64,000 nucleotides of DNA from JBDSKH01 sp035556655 (GCA_035556655.1 DATMFW010000026.1:11717-75716); one strand, 5' to 3'. Positions 15,494-23,705 are shown, counted from the stretch's first letter. Numbers and translations are program-made. Notes: generated by a model from the letters alone, not told the origin.

Positions 15494-17044
15494 ATGTCCG
15501 GTTCAACGATCGAACGGGCGGCGCTGGCCGATCTCGTCCGCGACCTCACGGCCACCTCCGGCGACACCGCGCGGGTGATCGCCCCCTTCACCGGCGAGCT
15601 GCTCCACGAGCTGCCGCTCAGCTCGGTGCAGGATGTCGCGGACGCCACCGCGGCGGCGCGCGTCGCCCAGGCAGCATGGTGGTCCGCCGGCGAGGCGCAC
15701 CGGCGCAGCGTGCTGCTGCGGGCGCACGATCTGCTGCTGGAGCGCCGCGAAGAGCTGCTCGACGCCGTGCAGACCGAGACTGGCAAGACCCGCGGCCAGG
15801 CCTTCGAGGAGGTCTTCAACGCCGCCAACTCGACCCGCTACAACGCGCTCTCGGCCCGCCGGGTGCTGAGGGGCGGCCGGCGCCGGGGCGGCATCCCGTT
15901 CGTCTTCTCCCCGCGCGTGCACTACACGCCCAAGGGCGTCGTCGCGGTCGTCACCCCGTGGAACTACCCGCTGTCGCTCGCCGTCATGGACATCGCCCCC
16001 GCCCTCGCTGCGGGCAACGGCGTCATCCAGAAGGCCGACAACCAGGGCGCGATCTCGATCCTGGCGGCGCGCCGGGCGTTCATCGACGCCGGGCTGCCGG
16101 CGGCGCTCTGGGCCGTCGTCACGGGTGACGGCGCCACCATCGGCAACGCGGTCGTCGATGCGGGCGACTACGTCGTCTTCACGGGCTCCACGGCCACCGG
16201 ACGCCGGGTCGCCGAGCGTGCCGCCGGCCGGCTCGTCGGATCGTCGATGGAGCTCGGCGGCAAGAACGCCGCCATCGTGCTCGACGACATCGATCCGGTG
16301 AAGACCGCCGCCGCGGTCGCCAACTTCAGCTTCACCGCATCCGGTCAGTTGTGCGTCTCTGCCGAGCGCATCTACGTGCTGAAGGGGGTCGCCGACACGT
16401 TCATCCCGGCGCTGGCGGCCCGGGTACAGAGCCTCAGGATCGGGCCGGCCTTCGACTACTCGACCGATTTCGGCTCTCTTGCCACCGCACAGCAGCTCGA
16501 GAACGTCATGGCGCACATCGACGACGCCAAGAAGAAGGGCGTCACCGTGCTGGCCGGCGGCAACGCCCGGCCCGACATCGGGCCGTACTTCGTCGAGCCC
16601 ACCGTGCTCACCGATGTGACCCCTGACATGAAGTGCGCGACCGCCGAGACCTTCGGGCCGGTCGTGTCGGTCGTGGTCGTCGACGACGAGGATGCCGCGA
16701 TCGCCGCCGCCAACGATACCGAGTACGGCCTCAACGGAGCGGTGTTCGGACGCACCCGTGCGCGGGCTCGCCGGGTCGCTCGCCGCATGGCCGCCGGCAC
16801 CGTCAACGTCAACGAGGGCTACCGCGCGTCGTTCGGCAGCATGGATGCCCCGATGGGCGGAGTGAAGCAGTCGGGGCTCGGCCGCCGCAACGGGCCGGAG
16901 GGCCTGCTGCGCTTCGCGGAGGCCCACACCGTCGCCGACAACACGGGGCTGCTCACCCTGCCGACCTCGGGGGCCGAGTGGGCGAAGATGGTGTCGCCGA
17001 TGCTGCTGCTGCTGCGCATCGAGAAGGCGATCCGCCGCCGCTGA
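15494..17044 (+). CDS. Succinate-semialdehyde dehydrogenase (NAD(P)+)
   Basis: A 516-residue aldehyde dehydrogenase. The catalytic Cys287 is in GQLCVSAER and the general base Glu253 in MELGGKNAA. The segment TPWNYPLSLAVMDIAPALAAG is the cofactor loop, and the protein resembles the actinobacterial GabD2-type succinate-semialdehyde dehydrogenases in its RRVLRGGRRRGG region. It would oxidise a semialdehyde to the acid for entry into the TCA cycle. It is divergent from the transporter-decarboxylase operon and fits a decarboxylate-then-oxidise route. A missing transaminase step leaves the pathway incomplete in this window. Confidence 0.87.
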   Translation: MSGSTIERAALADLVRDLTATSGDTARVIAPFTGELLHELPLSSVQDVADATAAARVAQAAWWSAGEAHRRSVLLRAHDLLLERREELLDAVQTETGKTRGQAFEEVFNAANSTRYNALSARRVLRGGRRRGGIPFVFSPRVHYTPKGVVAVVTPWNYPLSLAVMDIAPALAAGNGVIQKADNQGAISILAARRAFIDAGLPAALWAVVTGDGATIGNAVVDAGDYVVFTGSTATGRRVAERAAGRLVGSSMELGGKNAAIVLDDIDPVKTAAAVANFSFTASGQLCVSAERIYVLKGVADTFIPALAARVQSLRIGPAFDYSTDFGSLATAQQLENVMAHIDDAKKKGVTVLAGGNARPDIGPYFVEPTVLTDVTPDMKCATAETFGPVVSVVVVDDEDAAIAAANDTEYGLNGAVFGRTRARARRVARRMAAGTVNVNEGYRASFGSMDAPMGGVKQSGLGRRNGPEGLLRFAEAHTVADNTGLLTLPTSGAEWAKMVSPMLLLLRIEKAIRRR

Positions 17045-17054
17045 GTCCACCCCC

Positions 17055-17155
17055 CTCCGTTCTGCAGGACGCGACTGTTGTGCAGGAGATCCGCCTGCCC
17101 CGAAGGTACTTCGGGGCCGCAAACTCCTGCAGAACGGAGCACTCCTGCAGAACGG
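17055..17155. repeat. Nested palindromic intergenic repeat
   Basis: CTCCGTTCTGCAGGA (17055-17069) is exactly complementary to 17125-17139, and the right arm is repeated as TCCTGCAGAACGG at 17143-17155. Between the arms sits a second perfect hairpin, GCCCCGAAG-GTA-CTTCGGGGC (17097-17117). The element lies between two convergent genes. A related, decayed copy is at 53918. It looks like a REP-type element or a compound terminator. Confidence 0.7.
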
Positions 17156-17168
17156 GGTGCGGCGCGCG

Positions 17169-17546
17169 CTAGGTCGCCTCGGCGTCGAACGGTGCCGGCC
17201 GGGCCTTGCCGAGCTTGCGCTGACGCTGCTCGTAGGCCGACTCGATGTAGCGCGGTGTCGCAGAGGGGGTCACCGGTTTCACCGGGGCGACCTCGTCGGC
17301 GAGCGCCTCACGGATGATGCGTCGCGGGTCGTACTGGCGCGGGTCGAGCTTGCTCCAGTCGACCTCGTCGAACTCGGGGCCCATCTCCTCGCGCATGCGC
17401 TCCTTGGCCCCGTCGGCCATCGACCGCAACGACTTCACCAGGCGGGCGAGCTGCGCTGCGTAGCCGGGCAGGCGGTCCGGTCCGATCAGGAAGACAGCGA
17501 TGATCGCGATGATCAGCAGCTTGTCGAAGGTCAGACCGAAGGACAC
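17169..17546 (-). CDS. tatB: Twin-arginine translocase component TatB
   Basis: A 125-residue protein with one N-terminal helix (LTFDKLLIIAIIAVFLIGPDRLP). The FxxxKLLxIxxxxxFLxGPxxLP pattern and Gly-Pro hinge define TatA/B proteins. A long amphipathic helix follows (residues 27-50), then an acidic tail longer than in TatA. It should form the Tat substrate receptor with TatC, which is not in this window. The GTG start has TAGGCT (17553-17558) 6 nt upstream, a leaderless geometry. In mycobacteria tatB lies, as I recall, near the same O-methyltransferase and mrp genes. Confidence 0.87.
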   Translation of the reverse strand: MSFGLTFDKLLIIAIIAVFLIGPDRLPGYAAQLARLVKSLRSMADGAKERMREEMGPEFDEVDWSKLDPRQYDPRRIIREALADEVAPVKPVTPSATPRYIESAYEQRQRKLGKARPAPFDAEAT

Positions 17547-17593
17547 CGGGACAGCCTACGCCGGAGGCGGCGCGCCCGCGCTTAAGGTGAAGC

Positions 17594-18226
17594 GTGACCA
17601 AGCACGAGCTCAGCTGGAAGTTCGCGGAGGACTTCGTCGAGGAGGTCCCGTCGATCCGCACCGCCCGCGCCCACTCGCTCGAGCTCGGCGTCGACGCCGT
17701 CTCGCCGGCGGTCGGCGCCCAGCTCGCCGTTCTCGCGGCCGCCGGCAGCGTGCACTCGATCCTCGAGGTCGGCACCGGCGCCGGGGTCAGCGGACTCTGG
17801 CTGCTGACCGGGGCGCCCGATGCGATCCTCACCTCGATCGACATCGAGTACGACCACCAGCAGGTGGCGCGCACGATGTTCGCCGACGCGAACGTGCCGG
17901 CCAATCGCATCCGCCTGATCACCGGCAGCGCGCACGAGGTGCTGCCGCGCATGAACGACGGCGCCTACGACCTGGTGCTGATCGACGCCGACGCCACCTC
18001 GGTGCTCGACTACGTGCAGCACGGCCTGCGCATCGCGCGCCGCGGAGGTCTGGTGCTCGTCGCGCGGGCGCTCTGGAAGGGGCGCGTCGCCGACCCGGCA
18101 CAGCGCGACGACACGGTCGCCGACTTCCGGATGCTGCTCAGCACCATCCAGGAGTCCGGCGCCGTGCAGGCGTCGCTGATCCCGTCCGGCGACGGGCTGC
18201 TTCAGCTGGTGAAGCTCTCCGACTGA
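17594..18226 (+). CDS. O-methyltransferase (SAM-dependent, YrrM/caffeoyl-CoA OMT type)
   Basis: A 210-residue class I methyltransferase. Motif I ILEVGTGAGVSGLWLL begins near residue 56. SIDIEYDHQQVAR is motif post-I with the acidic ribose-binding residue, and YDLVLIDADATSVLDY is motif II. Length and motifs match the actinobacterial O-methyltransferase next to DUF3117. A GTG start lies 5 nt after TAAGGT and lacks a ribosome site. It is convergent with DUF3117. Its acceptor is unknown. Confidence 0.88.
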   Translation: MTKHELSWKFAEDFVEEVPSIRTARAHSLELGVDAVSPAVGAQLAVLAAAGSVHSILEVGTGAGVSGLWLLTGAPDAILTSIDIEYDHQQVARTMFADANVPANRIRLITGSAHEVLPRMNDGAYDLVLIDADATSVLDYVQHGLRIARRGGLVLVARALWKGRVADPAQRDDTVADFRMLLSTIQESGAVQASLIPSGDGLLQLVKLSD

Positions 18227-18230
18227 TCCG

Positions 18231-18404
18231 CTAGGCGGCTTCCACCGCGGAGTTGAGCGCGTCACGGAGCTCTTTGGCCTCGGCGTCGTTGACCGAGACG
18301 ACGAGACGACCGCCGCCCTCGAGGGGCACGCGAACGATGATCAGGCGACCCTCTTTCACAGCCTCCATCGGTCCGTCACCGGTCCTCGGCTTCATGGCTG
18401 CCAT
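18231..18404 (-). CDS. DUF3117 small protein
   Basis: A 57-residue protein, MAAMKPRTGDGPMEAVKEGR at its start and VPLEGGGRLVVSVNDAEAKE later, clearly of the actinobacterial DUF3117 family. GAAGGAGA stands before the ATG. It is too short for many gene callers but highly conserved, and it sits in its usual place beside an O-methyltransferase. Function unknown. Confidence 0.9.
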   Translation of the reverse strand: MAAMKPRTGDGPMEAVKEGRLIIVRVPLEGGGRLVVSVNDAEAKELRDALNSAVEAA

Positions 18405-18440
18405 CGTTGGTCTCCTTCGCGGTTGTTGTGGAACCTGCCT

Positions 18441-18469
18441 CTATTATCCCGTATCCGCAGACGAGCGAA
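18441..18469 (-). promoter_or_regulatory. Candidate DUF3117 promoter
   Basis: On the minus strand an AT-rich GGATAATAG stretch supplies a -10 box (TAATAG at 18441-18446 or GATAAT at 18443-18448). TTCGCT (18464-18469) lies 17 nt upstream of TAATAG. A leader of about 30 nt carries the GGAG ribosome site. Confidence 0.4.
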
Positions 18470-18481
18470 AATCCGCGCGCG

Positions 18482-19690
18482 TCACGGCGGGGTGAAATCC
18501 TGCCCGTCCACCCACCAGGCGATGTACAACCAGCCGATCTGACCGGCGATTCCCAGGGCGACGAGGGCAGCGCGCCAGACCCGCGATTCCGGGATCGCGA
18601 GAGCCCCGAGACCCGGCGCCAGCGGCACCAGCAGCCGGAACGTGCTCGACTGCGGGAAGAACACCGCGAGCAGGTACAGCGCGTAACTCGCCATCCAGAG
18701 ACGCAGGTCGGTGCCGAGTCGGCGCGTGACGGGCAGGAACAGGAACACCCCGAATCCGATCACGAGAACGGCGACGGATGCGATGCCCAGCCCCAGCGCA
18801 GCCTCCGCGGGCACGCCCCAGTACCCGAGCCACCAGGTGGCGCCCTGGAACCACGAGGTGAACGGCACGAGCTCGGTCTCGCCGATGTAGGCGCGACGCC
18901 AGACCAGTTCGGTGTCGGTGTACGCGGCGGGGTCACCGGTGACCGCCCACGCCACGAGCAGCCAGGCGATGCCCGCGAGGGCGATGCTGAGCCCAGCCGC
19001 GCAGATCGCGAGGAACGAGCGCGCATCCAGCGGGTCGCGCTGCCGGGTGAGGACTCTGTGCACGAGATGCAGCAACATCAGCAGCGCGAACGCCAGGCCG
19101 CTCGGCCGGGTGAGGGCCATCGCCACCGCGACCGGGATCATCAGCAGATACCGGCGCTGCAGCAGCAGGATCAGCGCCCCGAACAGCAGGAACAACGCCA
19201 TCGACTCGGCGTACGACACCTGCAGAATCGGCGACAGCGGCGCGACGCAGAACAGCACGACGGCGAACAGCGCCGTCGGCGCGGGCAGCCGCATCGCCAT
19301 CAGCTTGTAGAACAACAGTGCCGCGCCGGCGGCGAACGCCGTCGACACCAGCGGCGCCACGAGCGGGAAGGGGATCTGGTGCCCGAGGGTCGCGACCCAC
19401 GTCACCGCGGGGTAGCCGGGCAGGAACGCCCAGGCGTTCTCGGCGACCTGACCCGCGTCGTTCAGCGGGAGCACCGACGGGTACCCGCGCAGGCTGATCA
19501 GCCAGTACCACTGGCCGTCCCAGTAGCTCGCGAACGTGAAGATGTCCGGCGACGCTCCCCCGCGGTAGCTCGCCGGCTGCAGAAGGGCGAAGACGCCGAA
19601 GATGACCGTGGTGATCACCCGCGACACCAGGAAGATCGCCAGGACCTGCTGCCACCACGGGCGCAGGATCATGCGATCAGCCACGCTCAC
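18482..19690 (-). CDS. PIG-V-like mannosyltransferase (polytopic)
   Basis: A 402-residue membrane protein with about ten helices. It has the YWDGQWYW motif after the first helix and loops with RPSGLAFALLMLLH, matching bacterial relatives of GPI mannosyltransferase PIG-V. Such enzymes transfer mannose from polyprenyl-phosphate donors on the outer face of the membrane. The GTG at 19690 overlaps the dapE stop (GTGA); GTG 19684 and ATG 19672 are in-frame alternatives. Cotranscription with dapE is likely from the overlap, though no metabolic link is obvious. Confidence 0.75.
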   Translation of the reverse strand: MSVADRMILRPWWQQVLAIFLVSRVITTVIFGVFALLQPASYRGGASPDIFTFASYWDGQWYWLISLRGYPSVLPLNDAGQVAENAWAFLPGYPAVTWVATLGHQIPFPLVAPLVSTAFAAGAALLFYKLMAMRLPAPTALFAVVLFCVAPLSPILQVSYAESMALFLLFGALILLLQRRYLLMIPVAVAMALTRPSGLAFALLMLLHLVHRVLTRQRDPLDARSFLAICAAGLSIALAGIAWLLVAWAVTGDPAAYTDTELVWRRAYIGETELVPFTSWFQGATWWLGYWGVPAEAALGLGIASVAVLVIGFGVFLFLPVTRRLGTDLRLWMASYALYLLAVFFPQSSTFRLLVPLAPGLGALAIPESRVWRAALVALGIAGQIGWLYIAWWVDGQDFTPP

Positions 19691-20763
19691 GCGCTCAGCC
19701 ACGCTCGCAGCCCCGCCTCGCAGCGCTCGATCTGCGCCACCGGCACCCGCTCGTCGTCGGCGTGCGCCAGTGCCGGATCGCCCGGACCGTAGTTGATCGC
19801 GGGGATGCCGAGGGCGGCGAAGCGGGCCACATCCGTCCAGCCGTACTTGGGTTTCGGCACGCTGCCGATGGCCGCGACGAAGCCCTGGGCCAGCGGGTCG
19901 TGCAGCCCCGGCCGGGCGCCGTCGGCGAGGTCCGTCAGGGTGACCTCGTGCCCGGCGAACAGCTCGCGGATGCGCGCCTCGGCCTCGGCCCCCGAGGAGT
20001 CCGGAGCGAAACGGTAGTTGACGGTGACGACGCACTCGTCGGGCACCACGTTGCCGGCCACCCCGCCGCGGATCCCGACGGCGCTGAGCCCCTCGCGGTA
20101 CACCAGCCCGTCGACCTCGACCTCGCGCGCGGTGTATCCGGCGAGCAGCTCGAGGATCGGCACGGCCCGGTGGATGGCGTTCTCGCCCGCCCAGGCCCGC
20201 GCCGTGTGCGCCCGGCGGCCGGTGGTGCGGATCTCGGCACGCAGGGTGCCGTTGCAGCCGCCCTCGATCTCGGCGCCGGTCGGCTCGGCGAGGATCGCGA
20301 AGTCGGCGGTGAGCCAGTCGGGGTGGTTCCGGCTCACCCGGCCGAGGCCGTTGAACTCGGCGGCGACCTCCTCGTTGTCGTACCAGACCCAGGTCACGTC
20401 GACGGCGGGGTCGGCCAGCTCGGCGGCGAGCTTCAGCAGGATCGCGCAGCCGGCCTTCATGTCGGCGGTGCCGCGACCCCAGAGCTCCTCGCCGTGGAGT
20501 TCGTCCCGGATGAGCTCCGACGGGATGTTCCCGTTCACGGGCACCGTGTCCAGGTGCCCGGCGATCACGACCCGGCGCTGCCGCCCGAGTCCGGTGCGGG
20601 CCACCACCGTGTCGCCGTCGCGATCGACCCGCAGGTGCGCGAGCGGGCGCAGGGCGGCCTCCACGGCATCCGCCAGTTCTTTCTCGGAGCCGGAGACCGA
20701 GAAGGTGTCGACCATGGTCCTGGTGATCGCGAGCGAGGTCTGGAACGGGTCGAGCGTCGGCAC
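19687..20763 (-). CDS. dapE: Succinyl-diaminopimelate desuccinylase
   Basis: A 358-residue M20 metallohydrolase. VVIAGHLDTVPVNGNIP carries the first metal-binding His and Asp, GRGTADMKAGCAILLKLA the bridging Asp, and WVWYDNEEVAAEFNGLG the catalytic and metal Glu pair. NVVPDECVVTVNYRFAP is the dimerisation domain region. It splits N-succinyl-L,L-diaminopimelate to L,L-diaminopimelate and succinate in lysine and peptidoglycan synthesis. It is divergent from dapD across only 17 bp, and the GTG lies 6 nt after TAGGCT, so translation is probably leaderless. Confidence 0.93.
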   Translation of the reverse strand: MPTLDPFQTSLAITRTMVDTFSVSGSEKELADAVEAALRPLAHLRVDRDGDTVVARTGLGRQRRVVIAGHLDTVPVNGNIPSELIRDELHGEELWGRGTADMKAGCAILLKLAAELADPAVDVTWVWYDNEEVAAEFNGLGRVSRNHPDWLTADFAILAEPTGAEIEGGCNGTLRAEIRTTGRRAHTARAWAGENAIHRAVPILELLAGYTAREVEVDGLVYREGLSAVGIRGGVAGNVVPDECVVTVNYRFAPDSSGAEAEARIRELFAGHEVTLTDLADGARPGLHDPLAQGFVAAIGSVPKPKYGWTDVARFAALGIPAINYGPGDPALAHADDERVPVAQIERCEAGLRAWLSA

Positions 20764-20768
20764 CTCGA

Positions 20769-20775
20769 TAGCCTA
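20769..20775. promoter_or_regulatory. Shared symmetric -10 element for dapE and dapD
   Basis: The heptamer TAGCCTA serves both strands. TAGCCT (20769-20774) is 6 nt before the dapD ATG, and TAGGCT (complement of 20770-20775) is 6 nt before the dapE GTG. The whole intergenic space is 17 bp, so any -35 elements must lie inside the opposite coding sequence. Confidence 0.6.
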
Positions 20776-20780
20776 GGGGC

Positions 20781-21710
20781 ATGACTTCGGCGTGGGGACA
20801 CGGGCTGGCGACGGTCGCGGGAGACGGCACGATCCTCGACACCTGGTTCCCCTCCCCCGCGCTCGGCTCGGCGCCCGCAGGGGTGCAGCCGGTGCCCGCC
20901 GAGCTGGCCGGGCACATCGGCCCCGATGAGCGCCGGGACGTCACCATCGAGTTCGTCACCGTCGCGATCGACACGGATGCCGCCCCCGCCTCGACCCCGG
21001 ACGCCTACCTGCGCCTGCACCTGCTCTCGCACCTGCTCGTGACGCCGAACTCCCTCGAGCTCGACGGCATCTTCTCTCACCTGCCCATCGTGGTCTGGAC
21101 GACCGCCGGCCCGATGCACCCGGAGGCCTACGCCCGGCTGCGTCCTGCGCTGCAGCGCTCCGGCATCTCGGCGCACGGCATCGACAAGTTCCCGCGCCTG
21201 CTGGACTACGTCCTGCCGGCGCGGGTGCGCATCGCCGACGCCGCGCGCGTCCGGCTCGGCGCGCACCTGGCCCCCGGCACCACCGTCATGCACGAGGGAT
21301 TCGTGAACTACAACGCGGGGACGCTCGGCGCCTCGATGGTCGAGGGCCGCATCTCGCAGGGGGTCGTCGTCGGCGACGGGTCGGACATCGGCGGCGGTGC
21401 CTCGATCATGGGCACGCTCTCCGGCGGCGGCACGCAACGCGTCGAGATCGGGCGGCGGGCGCTGCTCGGCGCGAACTCGGGCATCGGCATCTCGATCGGC
21501 GACGACTCGGTCGTCGAGGCGGGGCTCTACGTCACGGCCGGCACGAAGGTCGCCGTCCTGGTTCCCGGCGAGGAGCCGCGCGTGGTGAAGGCCGTCGAGC
21601 TGAGCGGCGTCGCCGGGCTGCTGTTCCGCCGCAACTCGCAGACCGGCGCCGTCGAGGTACTGCCGCGTTCGGGCAATGGGGTCGCCCTCAACGCGGCGCT
21701 GCACGCCTGA
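20781..21710 (+). CDS. dapD: Tetrahydrodipicolinate N-succinyltransferase
   Basis: A 309-residue left-handed beta-helix acyltransferase of the actinobacterial DapD type. Hexapeptide-repeat strands run from about residue 150 to 255 (VRIADAARVRLGAHLAPGTT, GASMVEGRISQGVVVGDGSD, GGGASIMGTLSGGG). It transfers succinyl from succinyl-CoA to tetrahydrodipicolinate. DapC and DapE, encoded nearby, perform the next two steps. No ribosome site is present; the ATG follows the shared symmetric -10 element. Confidence 0.95.
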   Translation: MTSAWGHGLATVAGDGTILDTWFPSPALGSAPAGVQPVPAELAGHIGPDERRDVTIEFVTVAIDTDAAPASTPDAYLRLHLLSHLLVTPNSLELDGIFSHLPIVVWTTAGPMHPEAYARLRPALQRSGISAHGIDKFPRLLDYVLPARVRIADAARVRLGAHLAPGTTVMHEGFVNYNAGTLGASMVEGRISQGVVVGDGSDIGGGASIMGTLSGGGTQRVEIGRRALLGANSGIGISIGDDSVVEAGLYVTAGTKVAVLVPGEEPRVVKAVELSGVAGLLFRRNSQTGAVEVLPRSGNGVALNAALHA

Positions 21711-21713
21711 TGC

Positions 21714-21747
21714 TGGTCGAGTAGCGGCGCAGCCGCGTGTCGAGACC
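21714..21747. repeat. Microbacteriaceae-type intergenic palindromic repeat
   Basis: A 34-nt element starting TGGTCGAGTAGCGGCGCAGC has outer arms GGTCGA and TCGAGACC and an inner GCGGC-GCA-GCCGC hairpin. Similar short elements are, to my knowledge, scattered in many copies between genes in Microbacterium and relatives. It lies just after dapD, between convergent genes, and may also stop transcription. Confidence 0.6.
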
Positions 21748-21761
21748 CGGTGCCCGATGCC

Positions 21762-22382
21762 CTAGTACTCCGGTTCCGCGCTCGCCTCGAGCAGGGCCAG
21801 GTCGACGTTGACGAGTTCGCGCAGCCGGGCCTCGCGATGCTCGCGGTACTCCCGCGAGTCGGACTCCAACTCGGGCCGGCGCGAGAGCTGAGCCTGGATC
21901 GAGGAGCCGATCTCATCCCAGGCGGCGTCGCGGGCGGCGACGACGATGCCGCGCAGGTACTCGTCGTCTTCGGCGAGTTCGTCGAGCCGGTCGGCGAGGA
22001 TGTCGGAGACCTGTTCGCGGCGCTCGAGCAGCTCGGCGTCGCCCCGGCGGTAGTCGGTCTGGTGCAGAGCGCGACCGGGCCGGTCCCGGGAGTACTCGAT
22101 GATGTCGTCGAGGCGGGCCACCTCATCCCGCTTCTCGCGGGCGAGTGCGCGGAAGACCTCGCGCGCGGCCTTGATGGCGGCCTTCTCGCTGTAGTCGTCG
22201 CGATCGCGCAGGGCGCGCACGATCTGCCGGTTCTTCACCGCCATACGCACGGCGGACGCCGCGATCAGCACGCCCTCCTCGGCGATCTCCTCCACCGGCA
22301 GCGGGGCGATCGGCTCGGGGGCCTCGTAGGTGCCGACATCGACACGACCGCGCCTGATGCGCTTGCGAAGCCTGCCGAACAC
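21762..22382 (-). CDS. Uncharacterised helical protein
   Basis: A 206-residue, highly charged protein with no signal peptide or membrane helix. After a basic start (MFGRLRKRIRRGRVDVGTYE) and a short hydrophobic patch (VLIAASAVRMAVKNRQIVRAL) it is almost entirely predicted helix rich in Arg, Glu, Asp and Ala, probably coiled coil. I recognise no family. It lies between dapD (convergent) and gltA (27 nt upstream, same strand), so it may be on the gltA transcript. Confidence 0.65.
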   Translation of the reverse strand: MFGRLRKRIRRGRVDVGTYEAPEPIAPLPVEEIAEEGVLIAASAVRMAVKNRQIVRALRDRDDYSEKAAIKAAREVFRALAREKRDEVARLDDIIEYSRDRPGRALHQTDYRRGDAELLERREQVSDILADRLDELAEDDEYLRGIVVAARDAAWDEIGSSIQAQLSRRPELESDSREYREHREARLRELVNVDLALLEASAEPEY

Positions 22383-22409
22383 GCTTCGAGGGTACTGGAG
22401 GGTGCTGAC

Positions 22410-23705
22410 CTACCGTGCGGCCGGCCAGTCGCGCGCCGGCTCCCCGATATAGAGCTGCTGCGGCCGCCCGATCTTGGTCGCCGGGTCGGTGTTCGCCTCG
22501 CGCCAGTGCGCGATCCAGCCGGGCAGGCGGCCGATCGCGAACAGCACGGTGAACATGCGGGTCGGGAAGCCCATCGCCTTATAGATCACGCCGGTGTAGA
22601 AGTCGATGTTGGGGTAGAGCTTGCGCTCGATGAAGTAGTCGTCGGCGAGCGCGACCTGCTCGAGCTCGCGCGCGATGTCGAGCAGCGGGTCGCTGACCCC
22701 GAGGTCGGCGAGCACCTCGTCGGCGCTCTCTTTGACGACGCGGGCCCGCGGGTCGAAGTTCTTGTAGACCCGGTGCCCGAAGCCCATCAGCTTCACGCCG
22801 TCTTCCTTGCGCTTGACCCGGTCGATGAAGGTCTGCACGCTCTCGCCGGAGTCGCGGATCTTGCCGAGCATGGTCAGCACGGCCTCGTTGGCCCCGCCGT
22901 GCAGCGGGCCGTAGAGCGCGTTGATGCCGGCCGAGATCGAGGCGAAGATGTTGGCCTCGGTCGAGCCGACCAGCCGCACCGTCGAGGTGGAGGCGTTCTG
23001 CTCGTGGTCTTCGTGCAGGATCAGCAGCCGGTCGAGAGCCTTCACCAGCACCGGGTTGACCTCGTAGATCTCGGCGAGGTTGCCGAAGTTCAGCTTGAGG
23101 AAGTTCTCGATGAAGTTCAGCGAGTTGTCGGGGTAGAGGAACGCCTGACCGAGCGCCTTCTTGTGCGCATAGGCGGCGATGACCGGCAGTTTGGCCAGCA
23201 GCCGGATCGTCGAGAGCTCGACCATCTCGGGGTTGTGCGGGTCGAGCGAGTCCTCGTAGTAGGTCGACAGCGCCGACACCGCCGAGGACAGCACCGACAT
23301 CGGGTGTGCGGTGTGCGGCAGGGCCGAGAAGAAGCGCTTGAGGTCTTCGTGCAGCAGCGTGTGGCGGCGGACCTTCTCGCTGAACTCCTCGAGCTCGGCG
23401 GGGGTCGGCAGGTCGCCGTAGATGAGCAGCCAGGCGACCTCGAGGTAGGTGGAGTTCGCCGCCAGGTCTTCGATCGCGTACCCGCGGTAGCGCAGGATGC
23501 CCTCGTCGCCGTCGATGTAGGTGATCGCGCTCTTCGTCGAGGCGGTGTTGACGTAGCCCTGGTCGAGCGTGGTGAGCCCGGTCTGGTTCATGAACCCGGA
23601 GATGTCGACGGCGGCCCGGCCGTCGACGGCGGGGACGACGGGGAACTCGACCGTCCTGCCTTGAAAGGAGAAGGTGGCCTTGTCGTCGGGAGCGGAGTCG
23701 GTCAC
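22410..23705 (-). CDS. gltA: Citrate synthase (type II)
   Basis: A 431-residue citrate synthase. Active-site residues are visible in GPLHGGANEAVLTML (His), MGFGHRVYKNFDPRA (His) and PNIDFYTGVIYKAMG (Asp), all in the standard order. It condenses oxaloacetate and acetyl-CoA in the TCA cycle. Length and N-terminal extension fit hexameric type II enzymes. The GTG start lies exactly 6 nt after TAGGCT (23712-23717) and has no ribosome site, so it appears leaderless. It separates dapC from the dapE/dapD pair. Confidence 0.96.
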   Translation of the reverse strand: MTDSAPDDKATFSFQGRTVEFPVVPAVDGRAAVDISGFMNQTGLTTLDQGYVNTASTKSAITYIDGDEGILRYRGYAIEDLAANSTYLEVAWLLIYGDLPTPAELEEFSEKVRRHTLLHEDLKRFFSALPHTAHPMSVLSSAVSALSTYYEDSLDPHNPEMVELSTIRLLAKLPVIAAYAHKKALGQAFLYPDNSLNFIENFLKLNFGNLAEIYEVNPVLVKALDRLLILHEDHEQNASTSTVRLVGSTEANIFASISAGINALYGPLHGGANEAVLTMLGKIRDSGESVQTFIDRVKRKEDGVKLMGFGHRVYKNFDPRARVVKESADEVLADLGVSDPLLDIARELEQVALADDYFIERKLYPNIDFYTGVIYKAMGFPTRMFTVLFAIGRLPGWIAHWREANTDPATKIGRPQQLYIGEPARDWPAAR

